Below are positions 22,813-33,870 of a DNA stretch of 64,000 bases, in pieces. Location: NCBI RefSeq assembly GCF_027595985.1, contig NC_073306.1:152514919-152578918 (forward strand). Reading direction: 5' to 3'. The DNA comes from Sorex araneus (lineage: Eukaryota; Chordata; Mammalia; Eulipotyphla; Soricidae). The position numbers were made by a program, and so were the translations under genes. The notes under the pieces are model-generated. The model was not told the DNA's origin, did no database searches, and was given only the letters and a program-made list of their open reading frames with translations. Numbering within the stretch: position 1 is the stretch's first letter; each line of letters starts with the position of its first letter.

Positions 22813-24908
22813 TTTCTTACATTAATGCACTTAAATGCATAAAATAAATATGCAGGATTGAGAAAAGAAGCAAACGTTATTGGAATGCAGTTTTCAAAAA
22901 GTTTTAATTGTGACAGTAATGCATATATATATTTATACATATGAGCATAACACAATCAGGTAGTAAGTTTAAAACTATGATTGTGTGAGAGTAGTGATCA
23001 AGTTGAAATATTTTGAAATGTCCATAATAATATGTAAAATGACATAGAAACATCTAGGAATTCTACTGGTGGCAAAGTCAGATTGTCATCAGCATCAATT
23101 ATAGATGGGCATGCTAAATTTCTGCTGGAGATAAGTGAAAATAAAGACTTGTTCTGTTTCCATTCAAATTCCCTGTCCCATGAATTTCAAGTCTACTTTA
23201 AAACTCATGAGCTGGAGAGATACATGGAGGAATAAGATGAAGTCCCTGTCCCTAAGAGAAATTACATTCCAGGGAGAGACAAAGATACATGAATAAGATC
23301 TTCTGTGAGAAGCCAAATTACATTGAAGCTGGCTGAGAGTTTGGCAAATGGTTGACAAAGATGGAAATGGTACTCACCAGCCTAGAGGGAGATCATAAAT
23401 TCTGTGGTTGCAAAGGGACAAATAACTATGACTACATACTCAAGAGTCGGGGAGAAGGGAGAGAGGAAGAACATGCATCTCATTCTGCCTCAGCCTTCAT
23501 CACCCAATGATCAGAAGTAATCTTAACTTTGAAAAGTTTTGTCATGGGAAAACAAAGCAGACGATACCTTGTCTGGGGTAGATAGTATACAGGACAAGTT
23601 CTTATCCAGGCTCTAGAAAAGTGTTTCCTTCCTAAAGAGAGAATTGATAATACCCTGGAGTTGTGAGCTAAATTCTGGCCCCCTTGCTGGAATGGGGCTG
23701 GTGAAAAAGGGTCAGTGTAATGGGAAGTGGACTTTACCTGCAGCCGGAAGCCCATACAGGTTGCTTCTCTATGATTTGAATAAATAATGTCATCTGACTC
23801 AGGTTTTTCTAAAGGGGATGATTTTTATACCACCACAGTAATTTCCACAGAGGAAAGGGGAGTGAGAAGACCCCAGAACAATAGGGCACCCCGTAAGGAA
23901 TATACTCATTTGGGGACTGTGTGTACACAGTTCTCTTTCCTTGTAGCTTCTTTGGAATTAGCAATAAATACACACACATTCTTGTTCTTCCACGTGGTAA
24001 GTCATCAGGGACAGCTCTTGACCCTGAAAGAGAAAGAGTAGACACACAGTGTCTGTACTTATTTATCCGCTCTACCTGGCGTGTGTGTTTGCATGCATGC
24101 ACGTGTATGTGATGTGTCAAAGTGCATTCAAGGGACAGAAATCATCCCAGCTATTTGAAAAGAGGGAATTTAATATGAAGAATCACTAACTAGGTATAAA
24201 CCTGTTGCCTAGGAAACAGAATGGATAAAAGAGAACTCAAGAGTAACACAGAAAAACAACTGGCAGAAGTAGCTAGCACCCAAAGGGCTGGGAAAAGAGA
24301 GGAAGGAAGAGAAATCAGGACGACTCACAAGTTAGATGTGAGTTATCTTCCCACCCATGGCACTGGGAAGCAGCCCTCGCTCAGCCAGTGGTGCTGGGAG
24401 ATGGTGGTTGGGTGGGAAAGAGGGATGTAATGAGGATGCTTCTCAGGGTTTGAATAGGTTGTGAACAAGAGGCCCCATCACAGGATGAAGAATCCAGGTT
24501 GGGTGATGCCTACATACTAAATCAGAAGTTAATAAATAAGTACCCTCTTTTCTTTCCATCGTCTTCTCTTTCCTGTGTCACCTATTGGTAGATCTCAACA
24601 AGAAGCAGCGACACAAACCTGCCTGCAGCACCACAGTGATGAACATCCAAAGGTGAATTGAGAGCCAAAGAAAATAGTAATAGGTTACCTGTAAAATAGT
24701 GACCTGTAATTGGCTGTGTGCATCTGTGTGAGTGTGCGTGAGAGGGAGAGAAACAGAGGTAGAGAGAGACAGAAGAAAAGAGAACAGAAATGAATAGCAG
24801 AAAGCTCACCTCAATGTCTAGTGCAATTTACGATGGTTCTTACCACGTTATTCTTTCTGTTATTTTCTATTTCTCAAAAAGTTAAAATCTTAAAGAACAT
24901 CCTTATTT
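22813..24908. other. Unrecognised single-copy DNA
   Basis: No repeat family or exon is recognised. A short TA run lies near 22,924-22,934. The small frames at 23,480-24,120 on both strands look like chance openings. Confidence 0.45.
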
Positions 24909-24909
24909 A

Positions 24910-25052
24910 GGAGCCAGAGAGATAGTACAGGAGGTAGGGTATTTGCCTTGTATGCAGTTAACTCATGTCCTGCACCCCAAATGGTCTACCTAAGCACAGA
25001 GCCAGGAGTAAATTCTGAGCACCACTGGTGTGGTCCACAAACAATAAATAGA
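24910..25052 (+). mobile_element. tRNA-headed SINE, type A, internal deletion
   Basis: Head GGAGCCAGAGAGATAGTACA, GGTAGGGTATTTGCCTTG, then CACCCCAAATGGTCTACC, GAGCCAGGAGTAAATTCTGA and GGTGTGGTCC with an A-rich tail. Part of the body before GAGCCAGGAG is missing. Confidence 0.87.
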
Positions 25053-25109
25053 TAACTAAAAACAATAGTAACAATAGGCTTTTATTACTATCAAAAAAAC
25101 ATAGAGAGA

Positions 25110-25281
25110 GGCTGGAGCGATAGCACAGCAGGTAGGGCGTTTGCCTTGCACATGGCCAACCCGGGTTTGATTCCCAGCATCCCATATGGTCCCCTGAGCA
25201 CTGCCAGGAGTTAATTCCTGAGTGCATGAGCCAGGAGTAACCCTTGTGCACTGCTGGGTGTGACCTAAAAAGAAAAAAAAA
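25110..25281 (+). mobile_element. tRNA-headed SINE, type A, well preserved
   Basis: Head GGCTGGAGCGATAGCACAGC, GGTAGGGCGTTTGCCTTGC, box B GGGTTTGATTCCC, CCCATATGGTCCCCTGAGC, GCCAGGAGTAACCC and GTGTGACC plus an A-tail. It lies about 60 bp after another type A copy in the same orientation. No clear target-site duplication was found. Confidence 0.93.
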
Positions 25282-27300
25282 GACCTAGAGATCCCCTATC
25301 TATGAATCATTTTCTGTGAGAATAAATGTAAAATGCATAAGAAAAATGCCTAATAAAGTTCCTTGCACATAGTAGGAATTCACAAAATCTTGTTCCTTAC
25401 CTTTCTCCCTAACAAGAGTGACACATTAGGTAGAGAAATTTCTACAACAAAATAATTAGTTATACTAATAAAAATCAAAGAGTTGATAATTAATGTTTAT
25501 AAAAGGTCTTATTTAGCCTTACCAGAATCATACAATATACTCATTACTATTTGACAAACAAGAACTCAGAGAAATTAACTAATATATCATACTTCTGTAT
25601 CAGTCTTTCTGACATATGATCCTCCAAATGCTTGAGTTAGATGCACCTTTGACTTTTGTTAAAATGCAACTTCTGAACTTTTCTAAATCTATGTATTCAA
25701 AATACGTTTTTCTGGGACTTTATGTTTTACCAGTTCTAAAATAATTGCAATGCCCAATAAAGTTGGAGACTCATTGTTCTAAACTATAGTTTCTCTAATT
25801 AGCAATAAATGATATATCCTATCAAAGGCTCTTTATTGATTCCCTGACAACTAAGATTCTATATCTGAATTAATTTTTAAGACTTCTGTATATTTAAACA
25901 TTAGTCATTCTCAATAAATAATTCCCATAATTGCATTCCTCCCCTTGACTAAATTTCCTCAATTCCCTGACCTACTTCCCTTTCATTGTTTTAAATCTTG
26001 AAAAATCCCAGTAGTGATTGTAGCTAATGTTCTACTAACTCTAGGCTAGTACACACATAGCCAAACATTGCCAAGAGAGAACTTAATCCATCATAACTGG
26101 TAGTACTTTAATGGAACATGGGAGGTTCTAAGTGGATATTGGGCTAAAATCTAGGTAGAGGCATTGATTGGAAACACAATTGACTCTCAATTCAGCAACC
26201 ATTACTCTTCAGAAAGCAATTGATGTCTCTGAGTCTCAGATTTTAATGTGTCAGGAAAAAGTGGAATTATCTAATTTAAGAGGTGTGAGGTTTATCAAAA
26301 GAGTATCAAATCCTGGTATAAGAATTTGTACTTGGAAACTTGGAAAACAGTAACCACAGTGATAATTACAATCTTAACATGGAATCCGGAAATTTCAGAC
26401 CTGACAAGTAAGCAACACCTGGGAATTTGTGGAAATAAAACTCTTGAGCTTCATCCCAACTTACTGAAATCAGAAACTCTGGGAGTTTGGCTCAGCCTGG
26501 CTTCCAGGTAACTCTGATGCACATTCAAGTTTGAGAACTCTGTGGCAACAGTGATGTGGAGAACATATGGATGTTTAATGAGGTACCCAGAGAGATATCC
26601 AGTGTGTCATCAAAACACTACACTCAGGTCACATCTTGGCTTCTTTAGGTGTTCCTCTTCCTTAGATTATTCGTCTACAGAAGAGCTTCTTAAACTTTTC
26701 CCCATTCATTACCCCTTTCCACCTGAGAAATGCAACAGGGGAGAGCACTGCCAGAAAGAGCTCAAATTAATTCAGAATTGGTTTTTAATTAATTAGTTTT
26801 TGGTTTTTGTACACTAATAAATGCTTGCTTTTATCAAATTTTACATGTCCCCACATTTGGTTATATGACTCCATGTGGGGTCATCACCCACAGATTAATC
26901 TAGGACCTAGAAAACTTTACATAGTTGTAGACAGAAGCACCCATTGCCTAGAAATAAAATAACCAAAAGTTGCATCTGTCCTACAGTTTGACCTTAAAAC
27001 CCATCACCATCTTTATACATAACTACAAACAGAATTCATTCTGCTTCATTAAACCATCTGCTCATCAGTCTTTCTCAGGCCACTAGACTCTGACACTCTC
27101 AAGGGCAGAGATAATGTTTTATATATCTGATGCTTAAGCACACAGTAAGGATCTGGCAATAAAACAATAGTGGGTCAATAAATGAATGAGGAAATAATTG
27201 AATGATGACTAAAGTCTTCTAAACATGAACTATTGCAATCATCACAATTGCTTATTGACTATTTAGAGACGAATCCCTTCATCATGAACCCTTGAGTGCA
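25282..27300. other. Mostly unrecognised AT-rich DNA
   Basis: Short resemblances to ancient repeats occur at 25,350-25,385 (CCTTGCACATAGTAGGAATT) and 25,490-25,580. The rest is unrecognised; the 84-codon plus frame at 26,542-26,796 has no identifiable family. Confidence 0.4.
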
Positions 27301-27440
27301 CTACTAATTTAAACTTCCCAATGGCATCAGGTATTACTGTCTTCTTTTTATAAAGGCAAAGACAGAGACTAGGCAAGTTACAAAGGACCATGCAAGAAGT
27401 AAGTGACCACGCTGGGGACTTGAGGTCGGCTCTACATAGC
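27300..27440 (+). repeat. Ancient mammal-wide repeat fragment
   Basis: CAGGTATTACTGTC, AAAGGCAAAGACAGAGAC, GGCAAGTTACAAAGGACCA and GGGGACTTGAGGTCG keep the order of the widespread 'gaggaaactgaggctcagagaggtt...gtggcagagctgggattcgaacccaggtc' repeat. Its family name is uncertain to me. Confidence 0.4.
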
Positions 27441-27489
27441 CCATTTTAATCAGTGCACTATATAGCCATAGGCATTAGAACAATTAGAG

Positions 27490-27615
27490 GCTGATCTGAT
27501 AGGATCTAATCTTAGTTCTGGCTAAGCAAACTCTTGATAATGTAAGACAAGTAATTTCTCTTTCTGGGTCCCAGTTTTGCTATTTGCAAAGTGAATTTGT
27601 GTGATCTTAACAATG
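27490..27615 (+). mobile_element. Possible MIR fragment
   Basis: GATAATGTAAGACAAGTAAT, CTCTTTCTGGGTCCCAG and TTTTGCTATTTGCAAAGTG follow the MIR core order ('ggcaagttacttaacctctctgagcctcagtttcctcatctgtaaa'). Confidence 0.45.
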
Positions 27616-27764
27616 ACTTGAATCATGGCTTTCAAATTCCTGGAAGTCTTAGGTGTACTAAAGACATCAATAAATGAATCTATATGCCAAACATTATCTC
27701 AGGAGGTATTCCTATATGAAGCAGTATTCTAAAATTAATAGAGAGAAGGTAGTGAATCATTCAT

Positions 27765-27900
27765 CTCCCCAAAATATTTAATAAGTACCTATTGTGGTCC
27801 GAGCCCTGAGCTAAGCACACAGAATACAGAGCAAGTAACTCAGTCACTAACCCCTCCTTCAAGAACTTGACAAGGAAAGCAGGAGATGACCAAGAACACA
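27765..27900 (+). repeat. Ancient repeat fragment ('tattgagcacctactatgtgccagg' type)
   Basis: ATATTTAATAAGTACCTATT, GAGCCCTGAGCTAAGCACAC and CAAGAACTTGACAAGG fit the common 'tatttattgagcacctactatgtgccaggcactg...' mammalian repeat. I cannot name the family with certainty. Confidence 0.4.
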
Positions 27901-27947
27901 TAATAACAAGAAAGAGAAATAAAATTTTCTGGGACTGGTATGAAGAG

Positions 27948-28197
27948 TCCCAGCCCAATAGCACAGCGGGTAGGGCATTTGTTTTGCACGCAGCCGACCC
28001 GGGTTTGATTCCTCTGCTCCTCTCGGAGAGCCCGGTAAGCTACTGAGAAAATTGCGCCCACATGGCAGAGCTTGACAAGCTAACCATGGCGTATTCTATA
28101 TGCCAAAAACAGTACAAGTCTCATAATGGAGACTTTACTGGTACCCGCTCGAGCAAATCAATGAACAACGGGATGACAGTGACAGTAACAGGTATGA
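27948..28197 (+). mobile_element. tRNA-headed SINE, type B, full length, with perfect duplication
   Basis: This is the best reference for type B here, about 250 bp. Head: CCCAATAGCACAGCGGGTAG; box B GGGTTTGATTCC. Body: CTCGGAGAGCCCGGTAAGC, ATGGCGTATTCTATATGCC, AACAGTACAAGTCTC. Tail: TTTACTGGTACCCGCTCGAG, GATGACAGTGACAGTAACAG. No poly(A). A perfect 11-bp duplication GGTATGAAGAG lies at 27,937-27,947 and 28,198-28,208. Confidence 0.94.
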
Positions 28198-28208
28198 GGT
28201 ATGAAGAG

Positions 28209-29752
28209 AGTTATCTTCCCATAAACAATACTGGGGAGGTGGAGGTGGGGGATGCGGAGGCACCTTTATTCGACTGGTGCTCAGGGAGATCTCTCTATAA
28301 CAGCAAAGATGACTCTCTATAACTGAGAAATGAATAGGAGCCAGCAAGCTATGTGGGAGAATATTTTCCAAACAGGAAAAGTCAGTATGAATACCATGCC
28401 ACAAGACTATTTAGTTTAAACACACATTTCCCTAAACACTAGAAATACAATTATTTACGGTCAGAGATCATTTTTGGAGATTAAAAAAAAACCACACGTA
28501 CATTTTCTCAAGGTAAGTAAAATTAGTTCCTGTGATTAATAAGCTTCACCTTGGTGGTATAACACTGAGTCTTTCTGTCACTGCAGTCATAGGCTAAAAC
28601 AAGTCCATAGGAAACTCTGCTCCATGCAGTGATTCTGAAATCTAGCTTCTTTCCACCATGCAGTTCCAGTCCCACGCCACCTTCCCTCAAGCCACTGCTT
28701 TCCTGGAAGTGACACAGTTTCATCCACTTACACTCAGTTGCCAAGAATAGCCACTTGGTCCCACTTAGAAACAAAAGATCCAGATAAATGTAGAAATTAT
28801 TAGAAATATTTGCCTCAACATGTCACCTGATGACAAGAGAATGTCAAATTGTTGAGAATTATAGGAAAATGTTTATCAAAATAATAAGCCAGGAAAATAT
28901 GCATAAAGGTGAAAATGATATGAATTTTTTCCTTTATCAAACTAACCAATTTTTAATTGCCAAAAATAGTAAATGTGTCAGATAAAATACCCATGACGAT
29001 GAACCTCTTTAAAGAATTATGACACATTAAATCTATAGAATTCTATAGAACCTTTTTGAACATCATCTTCGGGGACTTCCACTGAGAGACTTTTGAATTA
29101 AATTTTTAGGGACAAACAGGAAAGCAGCAATAGAATGTCTTGTTTGTAATAGAACACTGGAAATAATTGCACTATCTAGCCGCAGCTCATAAGTAGACCC
29201 AAATACAATTTGTGTATTTAAAACAAACCATATTAGAATTTCTGGTGGTAGTTTCTATTTAGTAGGTAGGCTTTAAATTAAAATCTCATTTTTAGTAAGT
29301 TCAAAAATGCCTAGTGTGCTATAAAATATGTAAGTAGAAGGTATAAAATGCATGAACATGCAAGATATATTTAATGTCATACATTTAATGGAACAAGTGT
29401 ACATGTTTGTATGTATATATATATAATATAGTCAGAGTGAGAGGTATAGAAAGATATAATTTATCATCTTTTTATAGTAGAAAGTTATAATTTATAGCTA
29501 GATATGGAAAGATATAATTTATAGTAGACTTTCCCAGGACTTCATGTCTTCTTGGGATAGGACAAAGCAAGGAGATGACAGTAGCTTCTGGTACAATCAA
29601 GAGGCACTTTTCATTTGTTGAAAGAAGGTAGATTTCCAAACAAGCTGTTGAGTGCTTTTTTTCTGAAACGGGGCCAGAGGGCCAAATAAATTTAGAGGAA
29701 ATCTGCTGTACAGAGACACGAGGAAGCCCACTAGTTAAAAAGGTTGAGTACC
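28209..29752. other. Unrecognised AT-rich DNA
   Basis: No repeat or exon is recognised. A short TA run lies near 29,417-29,430. Confidence 0.45.
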
Positions 29753-29755
29753 ACC

Positions 29756-29816
29756 AAAGATGTAGCTCAGTGGTAAAGTTCATATCATGCATGCATAAGA
29801 CTTTGATCCTTGGCAC
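29756..29816 (+). pseudogene. tRNA-Ala-like sequence (decayed tRNA or tRNA-derived fragment)
   Basis: AAAGATGTAGCTCAGTGGTA matches the 5' half and box A of tRNA-Ala, with the D-arm intact. The middle (CATGCATGCATAAG) keeps a possible TGC anticodon. The B box (CTTTGATCCTTGG) is degraded and the variable/T-arm region is shortened by several bases. It differs from the SINE heads elsewhere (TAGCTCAGTGG rather than TAGCACAGCGGG). It is not a functional tRNA gene. Confidence 0.55.
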
Positions 29817-30449
29817 CCCTCACACACATATGCACATCCCCCCAACACATACAAAATTAATAGACAAAGTCCAAATATTAGAATTTAACATTCACAGGTA
29901 ATTATCTTGTTAGCGGTTGTTTCAGCTAAAATTTAATACTCCTAAAAAACGGTTCTCTAAATATTTACCAGAAGTTTGCTAAAATTATCTGTCTTTCAGC
30001 TGCTGCTTCTTAATTATAAAACACTGCAATTCTGATAAACCCCAATTAGACAAAAATAAGTCAGAATTACCCTTAAGTGAGAAATATCTTTTTGTTAAGA
30101 ATATTTTAATGCCAAGTATGAAGAACAAATAATAAATACCAAAGAGATGTAGAAAGAATTGAAATTTTTAGATAAATAAATTTTAGTGCATTGGCAAATA
30201 ATTCATCAATATGCTTAAGACAAGCCAGATTTAGGCAGATTGACCTATTTTTATCTTTTATTTTCTTCTTTCTACTCCATTACCAGATTCTATCTGTTTC
30301 TTTCCTTTCTTCCCCCATCCTTCCTCCATTCTTTTTCTTCCTTATCTATACTTTCCAATTTTTCTGCAGAAATACGACTTTAATAATCAAGTAAAAAGAG
30401 GAAACTGTTCTTTGAATAATTAAAGAAGGTTCTCAGATTCACGAAATGT
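29817..30449. other. Unrecognised AT-rich DNA
   Basis: No feature is supported. Confidence 0.45.
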
Positions 30450-30699
30450 GTGAACTCTCAGATACAGACAACTACAACATCCTTCGAAAACCTCGACAAG
30501 CTCCGTCTGCCTGCAGCCCACTGTGAGTCCTTCGAAGGCATGCCATATGAGCATACCTCCCTGGCCCTGAGCCTGACTGTAGCACCACGAGGGTGGCAAA
30601 CCCCTTCTCCCATTGCTGCCGAAGTCCTGGATTGGTGGTCAGCCCTGGGGAGTGCTAAGTCTGCCCATAGCATCCATTTGGCTGACAGCGTGCTGACTT

Positions 30700-30810
30700 C
30701 TACAGCTTCTACTAGGAATCTGGGAGTCATTATATATCCCTCATTAGCATTGAAAAACCATCTGGTGGTCATTAAAACGCAAACATTACATATAATACAT
30801 TAGGCCCGAG
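30700..30810 (+). mobile_element. L2/CR1-like LINE reverse-transcriptase relic
   Basis: The open frame at 30,450-30,803 ends in TRNLGVIIYPSLALKNHL. This matches the conserved 'NLGVilDssLsfk.HI' motif near the end of the reverse transcriptase of L2/CR1-type LINEs. The DNA word AGGAATCTGGGAGTCATTAT fits the L2 version. The first two thirds of the frame (30,450-30,690) is not recognised, so the 117 codons are probably not a gene. The relative openness for an old family is unusual. Confidence 0.5.
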
Positions 30811-31483
30811 AAACAATTTAATTAACATCAAGGTCTAGTCAAAATCCTCCAAATAAGGGGGATTCCCAGATAAGGGGCAACATTGCTTTTTCTATTTATC
30901 CCTTGAACATATGAGGAATTATGTCAGGCTGTAGTCCTGCTGGCTCCAAGCAATGCCTCCTGCAGATTCAATCAGCTCAATTCTGAGGTCATTGGCCAAA
31001 TGGCCATCTCTTTAATAACATTGTGAAGCTGAATTTAAAACAACAACAACAACAAAATAAAACTTTTGATAGCTTTGGTTTGTAGTGTAAAATTCCCAGA
31101 CACCCTGAAAATATTACAGTGACATACAATGACTCATTCTACCCTAGGTCATAATGGTGTTTTACTCTGGGATTCGGTGTGTTTCAGTTGAAAGAGTTCT
31201 AAACTGGAAAAGAGAAAATTGTATTTGGTTTAAAGCAACTCATTCTTAGTGGGATCTTAGGCAACTTGTTAGATTTTGCAGAGACTTCCCTACCCTTCCC
31301 TGTTGCATAAATTATCTCGCTGGGAGTGGGATGAGGGGCTTGTGCATTCTAAACGAAGCATATTGGCAAACCAGTATAGCCCAAATAATGTGCTGCTAGA
31401 GCCCAAATAGCCCAGATTCCACTTGGCTTCTGCAAAACAGTCTCATAATATGGGGGCATGAATTCAAGAAAAACAGTTCACGT
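30811..31483. other. Unrecognised DNA with a short (ACA)n run
   Basis: An (AAC)n run lies near 31,040-31,056. 31,180-31,260 faintly resembles MIR. Confidence 0.4.
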
Positions 31484-32177
31484 CTAATACTTTTTGTGTT
31501 GTGTTGTTTTGGTCAACACAACAGATCTCCAAGCCTGCTCAGATCGGGAATGGGCCTCCTCCACCAAGATCCCCCACTTTCCAGTAGCTAGGCAGTCACA
31601 TCCACAAACTGCCCCAGGCGCCATATGACTCCATAAACGGCCAAGATCCAGAAACTATAAAACAAAGCTCTGGGAAGAGAGCGACACAGTCGCCTGCCCT
31701 GTGCCTGGCTGTCTTCACCAGGGCCCCTTGGCGGGGGCGGAGGGAGGGCACGGTTTAAGTCGCCCCCCCTCCCTGAACGGCAGAGCCTGGCAAGCTCCCT
31801 GTGGTGTATTTGATATGCCAAAAATAGTAACAATGATGGGTCTCATTCCCCTGACCCTGAAAGAGCCTCCAAAGCGGCACTGTTGGGAAGGATGAATAAA
31901 GAGAGGCTGCCATAACCTCAGGGCTAGGACGAATGGAGACATTACTGACACCTGCTCGAGCAAATCGATGGGATGACAGTGATACAGTGATATAGTGTTG
32001 TTTTGGTGTGGACTGGTTTGGCAAGTAAGCCCTTGCCTGTGTCAGAGCTTACTCTGGATTCCGCACTAAGGGAGCATTCCCGGCAGTGCTCAGAGGACTA
32101 TACAGGGAGCCAGGGATTGATCTCAGGTCAGCCGTGTGCAAGCCAAATGCCCTACCTGCTCTACTATCTCTCCAGCC
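31484..32177 (-). mobile_element. tRNA-headed SINE, type A, split by a nested type C element
   Basis: The minus-strand head is at the right end (GGCTGGAGAGATAGTAGAGC, TAGGGCATTTGGCTTGCAC). Then come box B GAGATCAATCCC and the body GTCCTCTGAGCACTGCCGG. Its T-rich tail (A-rich on the element strand) is interrupted at 31,514-31,994 by another element. The SINE parts are 32,008-32,177 and the tail near 31,484-31,513. Confidence 0.8.
31514..31994 (+). mobile_element. Type C element: RTE-tailed non-autonomous retroelement, intact
   Basis: 481 bp. A GC-rich 5' half contains AACGGCCAAGATCCAGAA and GGGCCCCTTGGCGGGGGCGG. The type B body follows (CAGAGCCTGGCAAGCTCCC, TGATATGCCAAAAATAGTAA). Next is a segment missing from type B (GGTCTCATTCCCCTGACCC, TGTTGGGAAGGATGAATAAA). 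The RTE-like tail is ATGGAGACATTACTGACACC, CTCGAGCAAATCGATGGGAT, GACAGTGATACAGTGATA. A perfect 13-bp duplication GTGTTGTTTTGGT lies at 31,501-31,513 and 31,995-32,007. No tRNA head and no poly(A). It inserted into the A-tail of a type A SINE. Confidence 0.88.
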
Positions 32178-32211
32178 ATGTTCAAAGATTCTTTTATCAT
32201 TTTAAAATATT

Positions 32212-33870
32212 TGTATTTTATTAAAGCACCATGATTTACAAAATTATTCATAGTTGGGTTTTAGATATACAATGTTCCAGCACAAATCCTGCCACCAGTG
32301 CCAACTTCTCTCCACCAGTATTCCCAGGGTCCCTTCCTACTCCACCAAGTGCAGCTTGTCATCTTGACAGGCACCTTTTTTAAGTTTGGTTGTTGAAGCG
32401 TGAGTCTCATTATTTCAGAGTCGTTGACTCTGTGGTTTGGATATTTAGTTCTATCATTCCTTTTAACATGTACCTGAATTTACCTTAACCCTCGACCCCT
32501 GTTGCTTCTCATCTGTCTCTTCTCTCCCCCTCCACTCAATTTTTTCCTTCTCTTCCCTATACTCTGGGACCAAGGTTTATCTAGGCATATCCCCTTTAAA
32601 CAATTGCATTTTCTCATCCAGTTATTCTAAACACCACATATCCTTCTTTTACTGACTTTCTTTATTTAACATTATATCTTCCAGTTCCATCCATATTGTA
32701 CTGAATTTCATGAGTTCATCATTCCTTGCAGTATTCGATTTTGTATATTTACTATATTTTCAGGATCCAATTATCAATGTCGTTGGATATCTAGTTTGAT
32801 TCCAAATCTTAGCTATTGTACTGAGTGCTGTTTTGAATAATGGTTTGCATATGTGCTTTTGAGTAAATATTTTCCCAACGTTTGGGGGTAAAAATTCAAA
32901 AGTGAAATTGCTGGGTCATATGGCAACTCAATTTAAGTTTACTGAGAACTATCCATACTGTTTCCCATAGGGGTTGAACCAGATAACTTTTCCACCAGCA
33001 GTGGATGAGAATTCCTTTTTCACCACATCACTGCCAACACAGATTGTTCCTATTATTTTGGGTATCTGTCATTCTCACTGTTGTGAGATGGTATCTCACT
33101 GTTGTCTAGATTTGGATTTCTCTAATAATAAGTGCTAATGAACACTTTTTTGCCTATTGGTCTTCTTCAGAGAAGTGTTCATTTCCTCTTCAATGGAGGT
33201 TTTGGAATTTTTGAGGTTGATCTTTGTGAGTACTTTGTATATCCTGGATATCAACCCTTTTTCTTATGTGTTGACTACCAATATTTTCTCCTATCCAGTT
33301 ATCTGTCTTTTACTTTTATCTGCATTTTTTGACATTCAGAAACTCTAATTTGATGTAGTCTCATTTATTTGTTTTTGTTTATTTTTTATTTTTTAGGTTC
33401 TGTCATCTTTGCCAGTGGCAGTGTATCATTGAAGACACTTTTGAGGTCCAGATTTTGGACCATTCTACATATATTTTACTCAATGTATTTTATAGATTCT
33501 GGTCTGATCTCAAGGTCTTGTTCTACTTTGAATTGACTTTTGTGTAAGGTGTGAGATATTGATTCAGCTTTAATTTTTTTACATATGGTTATCCAGTTTT
33601 GCCAGCATCATTTGTTGAAGAGGCTGTTTTTACTCCATTCCATGCTCTCAGTTCCTGTATTCAACTCCCTCCCAATCTGTGTTAGGATTTGTTTTTGAAT
33701 ATTCTATTCTGCAATAAGTGGTCAGAGAGTCTTCTTATTCCAATACTGTTTTGATCACTATGACTTTAAAATAATGTTTAAAGATAGGTGATTAGATACT
33801 CCTCATTTCTTGTTTTTCAGTATGGTTTTGGCCATTTGGGGTCTTTTATGATACAGTAAAATCAAGGATT
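32212..33870 (-). mobile_element. LINE-1, 5'-truncated, moderately old
   Basis: On the minus strand ORF2-derived sequence leads into the 3' UTR, ending near 32,212 (plus-strand TTTATTAAAGCACCATGATT; element end AATAAAAT). Recognisable antisense words include GAAATTGCTGGGTCATATGG, CCACCAGCAGTGG and GATGGTATCTCACTGTTG. It is more diverged than the copies at 3.5 and 11.1 kb. No clear target-site duplication. Confidence 0.87.
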
